Translations under genes and position numbers: made by a program
The notes under the pieces: generated by a model
Told to the model about the DNA's origin: nothing
Seen by the model: the letters and a program-made list of their open reading frames with translations, nothing else
Database searches by the model: none
Shown: one piece after another, positions 1 through 9,078 of the stretch
Layout of the letters: each line of letters starts with the position of its first letter
Position numbering within the stretch: the first letter of the stretch is position 1
Origin: Gammaproteobacteria bacterium
GTDB lineage: Bacteria; Pseudomonadota; Gammaproteobacteria; Chromatiales; Chromatiaceae
Length of the DNA stretch: 10,939 nt
NCBI GenBank assembly: GCA_006227775.1
Contig: SBFV01000042.1
Coordinates: 1-10,939 of the forward strand
Reading direction: 5' to 3'

Positions 1-42
1 TCCCTTCATGGGTGCGCAGTCCGAAGCCTTGCCGGGGGATGG

Positions 43-2618
<2,576 letters not shown>

Positions 2619-2663
2619 GGGGGCGGCGCGGCCCGGTGAGCGAACGGCGCTGACGCGCTGGGA

Positions 2664-3485
2664 TCAGTTCTTGTCTAACTCCAGATAATCCCAGATCTTG
2701 CGGCTCAGGCTGATCTCTTCCGGCGCTTCCGCGTCGGAGACGAACTTGCCTTCCTTGTCATTCAGGTCCAGGACCCGTTGGGCGTCGGCGGCCAGGTCGT
2801 CCTTGCCGAGCCTTTTGTAGGCATCAATCATGGTCACCAGGGCATCCCGCACCGCGCTGGTGCGCTGGTAGTGTTTGATGACGTGGTTGCAGCGGTCTAC
2901 CGCGGCCAGGTAGGCCCCCTGTTTGACGTAGAACTTGGCGATGTTGACCTCGTTGCGTGCCAGGTTGCCGCGCAGGTAGAGCATGCGCTGGCGGGCGTCG
3001 GCGGCGTACTTGCTGTCGGGGAAGCGTTTGACCACCTCGGCGAAGTCGTTGAAGGCATCCAGGGCGGACCCGGGATCCCGTTGGGAGCGGTCGGTGGGGA
3101 TGAAGCGGTCGAGAAAGTCGACGCTGCGGTTATAGTTGACGATGCCTTTGAAATAGTAGGCGTAGTCGACGAAGGGGCTCTGGGGGTAGAGCTTGATGAA
3201 CCGGTCCGCCGCGGCGATGGCCTCTTCGGGCTTGTCGGCCTTGTAATAGGCGTAGGCTACGTCCAACTGGGCCTGCATGGCGTACCGGCCGAAGGGGTAG
3301 CGCGCTTCCAGCTTCTCGTAGTATTCGATGGCCGTTTCATAACCGCCCGCGTTCAGTTCCGAGGATGCCTCGGCATAGAGCTTGGACGCGCTCCAGTCCT
3401 TGGTGACGTCTTCCTGCTCACCGAAAAAGGAGCAGCCCGCCAGGAACAGGGCCAATGACAGATAAAGGGGAAGCTGGTAACGCAT
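2664..3485 (-). CDS. bamD: Outer membrane assembly lipoprotein BamD
   Basis: BamD is the essential lipoprotein of the BAM complex, which with BamA folds beta-barrel proteins into the outer membrane from the periplasmic side. The product of 273 residues begins with a short signal peptide and lipobox LAGC (Cys18, lipidated after cleavage), followed by TPR-like helical repeats, including YETAIEYYEKLEARYPFG, KPEEAIAAADRFIKLYPQSP and DAFNDFAEVVKRFPDSKYA, which are typical of the YfiO/ComL family. A GTG at 3497 is possible, but it lies inside the GGTGAG ribosome site that serves the ATG at 3485, so the ATG is preferred. The gene is divergent from rluD, the conserved gammaproteobacterial arrangement. 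No clear hairpin terminator is seen in the 45 bp separating it from glnB. Confidence 0.95.
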   Translation of the reverse strand: MRYQLPLYLSLALFLAGCSFFGEQEDVTKDWSASKLYAEASSELNAGGYETAIEYYEKLEARYPFGRYAMQAQLDVAYAYYKADKPEEAIAAADRFIKLYPQSPFVDYAYYFKGIVNYNRSVDFLDRFIPTDRSQRDPGSALDAFNDFAEVVKRFPDSKYAADARQRMLYLRGNLARNEVNIAKFYVKQGAYLAAVDRCNHVIKHYQRTSAVRDALVTMIDAYKRLGKDDLAADAQRVLDLNDKEGKFVSDAEAPEEISLSRKIWDYLELDKN

Positions 3486-3492
3486 GCGTGGA

Positions 3493-3498
3493 CTCACC
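3493..3498 (-). promoter_or_regulatory. Ribosome binding site deciding the bamD start
   Basis: On the minus strand this reads GGTGAG, seven bases before the ATG at 3485. It overlaps the alternative GTG codon (3495-3497), for which no ribosome site is visible, so it supports the shorter protein. Confidence 0.55.
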
Positions 3499-3515
3499 CG
3501 GACGAAATCCGGCGC

Positions 3516-3521
3516 AGTATA
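3516..3521 (-). promoter_or_regulatory. Possible -10 element of the bamD promoter
   Basis: On the minus strand this reads TATACT within GGGTATATACTG, five of six matches to TATAAT, placed to give a leader of roughly 25 nt before bamD. The -35 region (around TTCGGT, 19 bp upstream) is poor, so this is tentative. Confidence 0.35.
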
Positions 3522-3657
3522 TACCCATCCCGTATCGCCTACCGAACATCACCGATTGAGCATCCATGCTGCGCATCCTATCGAGGCAAACTTGAAGCCA
3601 ATGCCGCCTACGACAAAAGTTTCAGAGGCTGGCGCTGATTGCCGCTGAGTCAACTCC

Positions 3658-4668
3658 ATGCCCCCCACAGTCGCTCCTAGCCCGCCGCTCTTTGACCGAC
3701 CGCCCCTCGACCGGCCGTCTCTCGCCCGGCGCTTGCCGCCGGACCTGGCCGGCCAGCGCCTGGATCAGGCCCTGGCGGAGTTGCTGCCGGAATTTTCCCG
3801 CAGCCGCCTCCAGCAATGGATCGACGCCGGCCGGGTGCGTCTCAATGGTCTGCCCTGCCGCCGCCGCGATCGCGTTTGGGGGGGGGAAGAGGTCTGGGTG
3901 GAGCCGGTTCTGGAGCCGGACGTTAACTGCCTGCCCCAGGCAATCCCCTTGGATCTGGTCTACGAGGACGAGGACTTGCTGGTGGTCAACAAGCCGGCGG
4001 GCCTGGTGGTGCATCCGGCGGCGGGCAACCTGGACGGCACCCTGCAGAATGCCTTGCTCCACCGGGCGCCCGAGTTGGCCCAATTGCCTCGGGGGGGGCT
4101 GGTGCATCGCCTGGACAAGGACACCAGCGGCCTGCTGGTGGTGGCGCGGACCCTGCTGGCCCATAAGTCCCTGGTGGAACAGCTCCAGGCCCGGGAGGTT
4201 CACCGGGAGTACCGGGCCCTGGTGACGGGGGTGCCCCTGGGTGGCGGCCGGATCGATGCTCCCCTGGGCCGGCATCCCCGCCTGCGGACCCAGATGGCGG
4301 TGGTCCCCGGCGGCCGGCCGGCGGTGACTCATTACCGCGTCCTGGAGGACTTTGCCGCCCATGCCCTGCTGGGGCTGCGGCTGGAGACCGGGCGCACCCA
4401 TCAGATTCGGGTGCATCTGGCCCATATCCGCTTTCCCATCCTGGGTGACCCGGTTTATGGCGGTCGGCCGCGCCCACCCAAGGGCGGGTCGTCGCGACTG
4501 GTGACCGCCCTGAGGGCCTTTCCCCGCCAGGCCCTCCATGCCATCCGCCTGGGCCTTCGTCATCCTCGCACGGGGGCGGAGATGAACTGGGAGGTGCCGC
4601 TGGCGCCGGACATGGTGGCGCTGCTGGTCTTGTTGCGGGCGGAGGCATCGGTCGATGAACGGAGGTGA
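3658..4668 (+). CDS. rluD: 23S rRNA pseudouridine synthase RluD
   Basis: RluD isomerises uridines 1911, 1915 and 1917 (E. coli numbering) in helix 69 of 23S rRNA to pseudouridine, which is needed for normal ribosome assembly. The 336-residue product has a proline-rich N-terminal tail (~1-21), an S4 RNA-binding domain (~24-95, with LAGQRLDQALAELLPEFSRS) and the RluA-family catalytic domain. HRLDKDTSG carries the catalytic Asp153; LETGRTHQIRVHLAH and GDPVYGGRPRPPKG are conserved RluD signatures and separate it from RluA and RluC. The ATG at 3658 is the first in frame; its ribosome site is weak. The DNA contains a G9 run (3878-3886) and a G8 run (4091-4098), both encoding glycines with the frame intact. 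The stop overlaps the start of pgeF. Confidence 0.95.
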   Translation: MPPTVAPSPPLFDRPPLDRPSLARRLPPDLAGQRLDQALAELLPEFSRSRLQQWIDAGRVRLNGLPCRRRDRVWGGEEVWVEPVLEPDVNCLPQAIPLDLVYEDEDLLVVNKPAGLVVHPAAGNLDGTLQNALLHRAPELAQLPRGGLVHRLDKDTSGLLVVARTLLAHKSLVEQLQAREVHREYRALVTGVPLGGGRIDAPLGRHPRLRTQMAVVPGGRPAVTHYRVLEDFAAHALLGLRLETGRTHQIRVHLAHIRFPILGDPVYGGRPRPPKGGSSRLVTALRAFPRQALHAIRLGLRHPRTGAEMNWEVPLAPDMVALLVLLRAEASVDERR

Positions 4669-5425
4669 TGAGGCCCTGACGTGGCTGCGCCCGGACTGGC
4701 TGGCGCCGCCTTGGGTGCGGGCCGTGGCCACGACCCGCCTTGGCGGGGTGAGCACCGGGGTCTACGCCGGGCTTAACCTGGGGGATCATGTCGGGGATGA
4801 TCCGGCGCGGGTGGCGGAGAACCGCCGCCGGCTGCGCACGGCCCTGGATCTGCCCACGGAGCCAGCCTGGCTGCGTCAGGTCCATGGTTGCGGGGTCGCC
4901 CTGGCCCCGGGAACCCCGGGAAGTACCTGCGAAGCCGATGCCGCGGTCGCCTTCGGCCCCGGCCAGGTCTGCGCCGTCCTTTCGGCCGACTGTCTGCCCT
5001 TGCTGCTCACCGACCGCGCCGGAACCCGCGTCGCCGCCATCCACGCCGGCTGGCGCGGCCTTGCGGCGGGCGTCATCGAGGCTGCTCTCGACCGCCTCGA
5101 TACCCCCCCCGGTGATCTGCTGGTCTGGCTGGGCCCCGCCATCGGCCCTGGCGCCTTCGAGGTCGGGGGCGAGGTCCGAGCCTGCTTTCTGGCCGGAGCC
5201 CTGACAGGGCGCGACGGCGTCGCGGCGGCCTTCAAGCCCCTGGGCAAGGACAAGTGGCTGGCCGATCTTTACGCTCTGGCGCGCCACCGCCTCACCGCCC
5301 TGGGCGTGACCGGCATCTGGGGCGGCAATCTCTGCACCTACCAGGACCCGGCCCGCTTCTACTCCCACCGCCGCGACGGCGTCACTGGCCGCATGGCGAC
5401 CCTCATCTGGTTGCAGATCCCATGA
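4655..5425 (+). CDS. pgeF: PgeF/YfiH-type multicopper-like enzyme (peptidoglycan editing factor)
   Basis: Members of the YfiH/DUF152 (LACC1-like) family have been described as polyphenol oxidases and purine nucleoside phosphorylases; in E. coli PgeF prevents misincorporation of L-serine in place of L-alanine in peptidoglycan precursors. The 256-residue product has the family metal-site residues: H77 (QVHG), C113 (SADCLPLLL) and H130 (IHAGWRG). The C-terminal CTYQDPARFYSHRRDG motif is also present. The ATG at 4655 has GGAGG nine bases upstream (4641-4645) and overlaps the last 14 bp of rluD, suggesting translational coupling. The rluD-pgeF pair is conserved in gammaproteobacteria; clpB, the usual next gene, is missing here. 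Confidence 0.93.
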   Translation: MNGGDEALTWLRPDWLAPPWVRAVATTRLGGVSTGVYAGLNLGDHVGDDPARVAENRRRLRTALDLPTEPAWLRQVHGCGVALAPGTPGSTCEADAAVAFGPGQVCAVLSADCLPLLLTDRAGTRVAAIHAGWRGLAAGVIEAALDRLDTPPGDLLVWLGPAIGPGAFEVGGEVRACFLAGALTGRDGVAAAFKPLGKDKWLADLYALARHRLTALGVTGIWGGNLCTYQDPARFYSHRRDGVTGRMATLIWLQIP

Positions 5426-5470
5426 CTTCGCCAGGGACCATTCCGGTTTCCGGTCGGGCCAGGTAGGATC

Positions 5471-5560
5471 GGGGGGCGGAGGGTGTCAACCGCGCGGGGG
5501 CGGTCGTCAAGCCGACAGGGATGCCTGCGCGGCGTCTCCCGCCTGACGCCCCCGATCCGG
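5471..5560 (+). repeat. Structured direct repeat, copy 1
   Basis: This copy begins with a G6 run and ends at GATCCGG. From 5483 to 5560 it aligns with copy 2 with 15 substitutions and one single-base gap over 78 bp (about 80% identity, counted by eye). The shared core is GGCGGTCGTCAAGCC. An inner hairpin (ACCGC 5489-5493 with GCGGT 5500-5504, loop GCGGGG) is enclosed by outer arms GGGGGCG (5472-5478) and CGCCCCC (5547-5553). Confidence 0.8.
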
Positions 5561-5577
5561 GAGAGCGGACTATGGAT

Positions 5578-5589
5578 GTGGGATCCCAC
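5578..5589. repeat. 12-bp perfect palindrome
   Basis: GTGGGATCCCAC is a perfect palindrome just downstream of repeat copy 1. It could be a protein-binding site or chance in GC-rich DNA; no second copy was seen in the window. Confidence 0.3.
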
Positions 5590-5602
5590 GACTGGCCCCT
5601 GC

Positions 5603-5631
5603 GAGCGGGATGATTTCCTCCCTTCCCGCTT
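5603..5631 (+). terminator. Possible weak terminator hairpin after pgeF
   Basis: AGCGGGA (5604-5610) pairs perfectly with TCCCGCT (5624-5630) across a 13-nt loop, with an additional G-U pair, followed only by TTC. The loop is long and the T-run too short for a confident intrinsic terminator, and it lies about 180 bp after the pgeF stop. Confidence 0.25.
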
Positions 5632-5693
5632 TCACGTACCATGCCGGATATATAGACATCGCATTTCGGTTTTCGGCATGGATGGAGAGGAAC

Positions 5694-5790
5694 GGGGGGC
5701 GTGTGGGGGGGGTGTCGACCGCAAGGAGGCGGTCGTCAAGCCTACCGGGACCTATTCATGGCGTCCCCCGCCAGACGCCCCCCGATCCGG
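5694..5790 (+). repeat. Structured direct repeat, copy 2
   Basis: Same orientation as copy 1, offset by 229 bp at the conserved GTGTC. Its outer arms are longer: GGGGGGCGT (5694-5702) pairs perfectly with ACGCCCCCC (5775-5783), and the similarity of the arms continues inward with a few mismatches. The inner hairpin is CGACCGC (5716-5722) with GCGGTCG (5729-5735), loop AAGGAG. It includes a G8 run (5705-5712) that is shorter in copy 1. Confidence 0.8.
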
Positions 5791-5841
5791 AGATACCGAA
5801 ATTGATCTGCGATGACTGTGAAACCTAACCCATTTCCCCGC

Positions 5842-5848
5842 GAGGTGA
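5842..5848 (+). promoter_or_regulatory. Ribosome binding site supporting the TTG start of gcvR
   Basis: GAGGTGA matches the anti-Shine-Dalgarno complement. Its GAGG core lies six bases before TTG at 5852, whereas the alternative in-frame ATG at 5867 has no ribosome site in front of it. Confidence 0.55.
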
Positions 5849-5851
5849 CCC

Positions 5852-6373
5852 TTGGCTGACTGGCACATGTTGACCCTGGTAGGGGCGGACCGCCCTGGTA
5901 TCGTCGCCGGCGTCACCCAGGCCATCTTCGCCGCCGGTGGCAGCCTGGGCGAGGCCTCCATGATCCGCTTGGGTGGCAATTTCACCATCATGCTCATGGC
6001 CGCCGTCGAGGGCGGCGAGGCCCGTCTGCGGGACGCCCTCGCCCCCGTGGCCGCCGATATGGACCTGCGTCTGCATATCGACCCCGTCGCTGGCGGCCTG
6101 CACCAGCACTTGATCCCCAACGTCCAGGTCCGGGTCACCGGCGCCGATCGGGCGGGCATCGTCGCGGAGATCACCGGCGCCCTGGCGGGGGTCGGCTTCA
6201 ACATCCTCGAATTGGACTCCGACGTGGCCGGGGACCCCCGGCGCCCCGTCTATCTCATGCATATCCAGGGCTATTCCGACCAGCCCATCGAGGCGCTGGA
6301 GGCCGCCGTCGCCCCCATCCGCGCCAGCGGCATCGCCGTGGATATCGCTCCCGTCGAGACCTTGATCGGTTGA
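5852..6373 (+). CDS. gcvR: GcvR-like tandem ACT-domain regulatory protein
   Basis: The 173-residue product consists of two ACT domains: the first at ~6-80 with TLVGADRPGIVAGVTQAI, the second at ~91-170 with VTGADRAGIVAEITGAL and FNILELDSDVAGD. This is the architecture of GcvR, which in E. coli binds glycine and antagonises the activator GcvA of the glycine cleavage operon by protein contact; it has no DNA-binding domain. No gcvA or gcv operon is in view, so the regulatory target is inferred only from the family. TTG is chosen as start for its well-placed ribosome site; ATG at 5867 would remove five residues before the first ACT strand. The stop is three bases from def, suggesting one transcript. 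A generic ACT-domain sensor is the alternative reading. Confidence 0.85.
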   Translation: MADWHMLTLVGADRPGIVAGVTQAIFAAGGSLGEASMIRLGGNFTIMLMAAVEGGEARLRDALAPVAADMDLRLHIDPVAGGLHQHLIPNVQVRVTGADRAGIVAEITGALAGVGFNILELDSDVAGDPRRPVYLMHIQGYSDQPIEALEAAVAPIRASGIAVDIAPVETLIG

Positions 6374-6376
6374 ATC

Positions 6377-6901
6377 ATGGCCGTCCTCGACATCCTCACC
6401 CTCCCGGACGAGCGGCTGCGCCGGGTCGCTGAACCGGTCACCATCTTCGACGAGGCCTTGCGGGCCTTCATCGCCGACCTGGAGGAAACCCGCCGGTCGG
6501 GACCGGCCGCGGTTGGCATCGCCGCCACCCAAGTCGACGTGCTCAAACGCATCGTTATTGTCGACGTCTCCGGCCGCAAGAACACCCCCAACCACGGCTA
6601 TCTGGTCCTCATCAACCCGGAGATCGTCCACTGGGAGGGCTACGAGACCGCCCGGGAGGGTTGCCTGTCCGTGCCGGATTACACGGGTAACGTCATCCGC
6701 GCCACCCGAATCCGCCTTACCGCCAACGACCCCTGGGGACGCCCCCTGGAGTTGGAGATGGAAGGCTACGAGGCCCGGGCCGTCCAGCACGAGATGGATC
6801 ACCTGGACGGCACCCTCTTCGTTGACCGGGTCGTCAGCCGGCGCACGGATCTATTTCGCCGTAAGGTCTACCAGAAGGGCGGTCAGCCGAAGGGGGGCTG
6901 A
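6377..6901 (+). CDS. def: Peptide deformylase
   Basis: This enzyme removes the formyl group from the N-terminal methionine of nascent proteins in the cytoplasm. At 174 residues it has normal length. Motif II EGCLSVP supplies Cys96, and motif III QHEMDHLDG supplies His138, catalytic Glu139 and His142, so the metal site is complete. Motif I, usually GxGLAAxQ, reads AVGIAATQ (45-52): the first glycine is alanine and Leu is Ile, but the catalytic Gln52 is kept, and the residue two after it is Asp rather than the usual Gly. It follows gcvR by three bases and is not next to fmt, so it may be a second deformylase of the genome; that is inference. Its own ribosome site is weak, consistent with coupling to gcvR. 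Confidence 0.92.
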   Translation: MAVLDILTLPDERLRRVAEPVTIFDEALRAFIADLEETRRSGPAAVGIAATQVDVLKRIVIVDVSGRKNTPNHGYLVLINPEIVHWEGYETAREGCLSVPDYTGNVIRATRIRLTANDPWGRPLELEMEGYEARAVQHEMDHLDGTLFVDRVVSRRTDLFRRKVYQKGGQPKGG

Positions 6902-6972
6902 ACGCTTCCGCCCCGCCTTTGTCCTATGGTTATTCTTGGTTTTCAGTTTGTTTAGCCTCAGAGCGCTCTCGT

Positions 6973-9078
6973 ATGAGTACCACCCCACGCTACCTTTCCC
7001 GTTTCCTTATCTCCATCCTGCTGGTGATCGCCAGCGGCTGTGCGGGGGCCCTCACCCAAGAGGTGGCGGTCGGGGAGCTTCAGCCCCAGCCACGCCAGGA
7101 AAAGACCACCCAGGTCATCAACAAGGTGCTGGAGCGCTTCCATTACCGGAAGGTCAACCTGGACGATGCCTTTGCGGACCGCATCATGGCGGCCTACTTC
7201 AAGTCCCTGGACGCCAATCGCTCCTTCTTCACCCAGGCGGAGGTGGACCGCTTCGACCGCGAGGCGCGCCAACTGGACGATGAACTGAAGCGGGGCAAGG
7301 TGGATCTGGGCTTCGAGGTTTTCCGGCTCTACCGTCAGCGGGTGGACGAGCGCACGGCCTTTGCCCTCGCGCTGCTGGACAAGGGTTTCAGCTTCGACCA
7401 AGACGAGCATTATCGCTTCGATCGCGCCAAGGCACCCTGGGCCCGCAGTCAGGCGGAGCTGGACGAGATCTGGCGCCAGCGGGTGAAGAACGACTGGCTG
7501 GCCCTCAAGCTGTCGAAGAAGAACGACGCTGAGATCCGCAAGGTGTTGCGGGAGCGTTACGAGGGCCTGGCGAAGCGGGTGCGGCAGTTCGACAGCGATG
7601 ACATCTATCAGACCTTCATCAACGCCTATATCGAGACCCTTGAGCCCCACACCAGCTACATGTCACCGAGCACGGCGGAGAACTTCGACATCAGCATGCG
7701 CCTGTCCCTGGAGGGTATCGGAGCGGTACTGAAGGGGGAGGCGGACTATACCGAGGTCCAGCGCACCATACCGGGCGGGCCCGCGCGGCTGTCCGGGCTG
7801 ATCCATGCCGGGGACCGGATCGTCGGCGTAGCCCAAGGCCAGGAAGGGCCCATGGAGGACGTAGTCGGCTGGCGGCTGCAGGACGTGGTGGACAAGATCC
7901 GCGGACCCAAGGACTCGGTGGTGCGGTTGCAGATCCTGCCCAAATCCGCCGGTCCCGATGGTCCCACCCGGGAGGTGACCCTGGTGCGCAATGAGATCAA
8001 GCTGGAGGATCAGGCGGCCAAGGCGTACGTGGTGGACGACCTACCCAATGCCCCGGGGCTGCGCGTCGGCATCCTGGAGGTGCCGGGCTTTTATCGCGAC
8101 TTCCGGGCGGAGGCCGATGGCGACAAGAATTTCCGCAGCACCACCCGGGACGTGCAGAACCTGATCGATGACCTCAAGCGTCAGGGGGTGGATGGCATCC
8201 TGGTGGATCTGCGGGGCAATGGCGGCGGTTCCCTGACGGAGGCGACGGATCTGACGGGTCTCTTCATCGACCAGGGGCCGGTGGTGCAGGTCAAGGACTC
8301 CTTCGGCAAGGTGGACTTGGAGAAGGATCCGGCCCCCGGGGCGGCCTATACCGGGCCCCTGGCGGTGCTGGTGGACCGAAATAGCGCCTCCGCCTCGGAG
8401 ATCTTCGCCGCCGCCATGCAGGACTACGGGCGGGCCATCATCATCGGCGAGCCGACCTTCGGCAAGGGCACGGTGCAGACTCTGATCGATCTCAACCGCT
8501 ACGTACCTGGCAATGGGGAGGACCTGGGGCGGCTGCGGCTGACCATGGCGGAGTTCTACCGGATCAGCGGCGGCAGCACCCAGTTGCGGGGCGTAGAGCC
8601 GGATATCCTCTTCCCCACCGCGCCCCAGGGGGCGGAGCACGGGGAGCGCTCCCTGGAAAATGCCTTGCCCTGGAACAGCATCCTGCCGGCCAAGTACGAC
8701 CGCGCCAAACTGGGGGACCTGAGCGAGTATCGGGAGGCATCCCGCAAGCGGATCAACGCGGACGAGGGTTTCCGCATGCTCACGGCGCGGGAGCGGCTGC
8801 TGCGGGAATTGGACGAGGAGGATACGGTATCCCTCAAGGAGGCGGACAGGCGGATCCAGGCGGACCGACGGGAGAAGATCCTCAAGCAGCAGCGGGATAC
8901 CTTCCTGCGCGCCCAGGGGGTGACGCCCCTGGATGAGGAGGCGGAGGACGTGGACGAGGAGGCCCTGGACGCCCAGCAAAAGATCGTCGACAAGATCCAG
9001 ATGCGGGAGGCGGCCAGCATCCTGGCTGACGCCATGCGCGCCGACGCCCAGCGCGTGCGGGAGGCGAGTCGCAATTGA
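6973..9078 (+). CDS. prc: Carboxy-terminal processing (tail-specific) protease Prc/Tsp
   Basis: Prc is an S41-family periplasmic protease that trims or degrades proteins from exposed C-termini, including PBP3 and peptidoglycan hydrolases in E. coli. The 701-residue product has an N-terminal helical domain, a PDZ domain (~243-330, containing GIGAVLKGE and AGDRIVGV), the S41 core with DLRGNGGGSLTEA, and the catalytic Ser473, Asp484 and Lys498 in NSASASEIF...QDYG...FGKGTVQ, spaced 11 and 14 residues apart as in E. coli (430/441/455). A charged C-terminal region (~560-690) matches the long Prc form. ATG at 6973 is chosen because it starts directly before the signal peptide (RFLISILLVIASGC); the frame opens 54 bp earlier but that adds a polar segment. 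It lies 71 bp after def, with a T-rich patch but no clear promoter. Its stop overlaps the gshA start. Confidence 0.95.
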   Translation: MSTTPRYLSRFLISILLVIASGCAGALTQEVAVGELQPQPRQEKTTQVINKVLERFHYRKVNLDDAFADRIMAAYFKSLDANRSFFTQAEVDRFDREARQLDDELKRGKVDLGFEVFRLYRQRVDERTAFALALLDKGFSFDQDEHYRFDRAKAPWARSQAELDEIWRQRVKNDWLALKLSKKNDAEIRKVLRERYEGLAKRVRQFDSDDIYQTFINAYIETLEPHTSYMSPSTAENFDISMRLSLEGIGAVLKGEADYTEVQRTIPGGPARLSGLIHAGDRIVGVAQGQEGPMEDVVGWRLQDVVDKIRGPKDSVVRLQILPKSAGPDGPTREVTLVRNEIKLEDQAAKAYVVDDLPNAPGLRVGILEVPGFYRDFRAEADGDKNFRSTTRDVQNLIDDLKRQGVDGILVDLRGNGGGSLTEATDLTGLFIDQGPVVQVKDSFGKVDLEKDPAPGAAYTGPLAVLVDRNSASASEIFAAAMQDYGRAIIIGEPTFGKGTVQTLIDLNRYVPGNGEDLGRLRLTMAEFYRISGGSTQLRGVEPDILFPTAPQGAEHGERSLENALPWNSILPAKYDRAKLGDLSEYREASRKRINADEGFRMLTARERLLRELDEEDTVSLKEADRRIQADRREKILKQQRDTFLRAQGVTPLDEEAEDVDEEALDAQQKIVDKIQMREAASILADAMRADAQRVREASRN
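9059..9064 (+). promoter_or_regulatory. Ribosome binding site for the TTG start of gshA
   Basis: GGGAGG lies within the last codons of prc, ten bases before the TTG at 9075. No ATG or GTG occurs in the gshA frame between the upstream in-frame TGA (9027-9029) and 9075, so this supports the TTG start. Confidence 0.5.

Larger units (their letters stand above)
5426..5851. other. Non-coding gap with paired repeats between pgeF and gcvR
   Basis: No supported gene lies here. The gap contains two copies of a structured repeat (5471-5560, 5694-5790). Between them are a perfect 12-bp palindrome GTGGGATCCCAC (5578-5589), a hairpin (5603-5631) and an AT-rich patch around TATATAG (5649-5655). The last 60 bp should hold the leader of gcvR; a weak -35-like TTGATC occurs at 5802-5807, but no convincing -10 follows it. 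Confidence 0.7.

Noticed and set aside
2619..2663. A bidirectional terminator between the convergent glnB and bamD genes.
   Set aside because: Only a 4-bp AGCG/CGCT pairing is visible and there is no T-run on either strand.
2778..3458. A 226-codon open frame on the plus strand opposite bamD.
   Set aside because: Antisense shadow of bamD; valine/glycine-rich with no motif.
3878..4098. G9 and G8 runs in rluD (and C8 in pgeF at 5103-5110) as possible phase-variation tracts.
   Set aside because: They encode conserved-position glycines or prolines in housekeeping genes with intact frames; such runs are expected in DNA this GC-rich.
3986..5368. A 460-codon open frame on the minus strand opposite rluD and pgeF.
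   Set aside because: It lies antisense to two strongly conserved genes; long antisense frames are expected from the GC-rich third codon positions, and the translation is low-complexity Gly/Pro/Arg with no family signature.
5471..5790. The repeat pair as a minimal CRISPR array.
   Set aside because: Only two copies, diverged by about 20%, about 80-100 bp long with a spacer of about 130 bp and no cas genes; this does not match CRISPR structure.
5483..5815. A 110-codon open frame on the plus strand across the repeat gap.
   Set aside because: It covers both repeat copies in different frames relative to their alignment, has no recognisable motif or ribosome site, and the substitutions between copies show no codon-position bias.
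8041..8979. A 312-codon open frame on the minus strand opposite prc.
   Set aside because: Antisense shadow of the S41 protease core, which is unambiguous on the plus strand.
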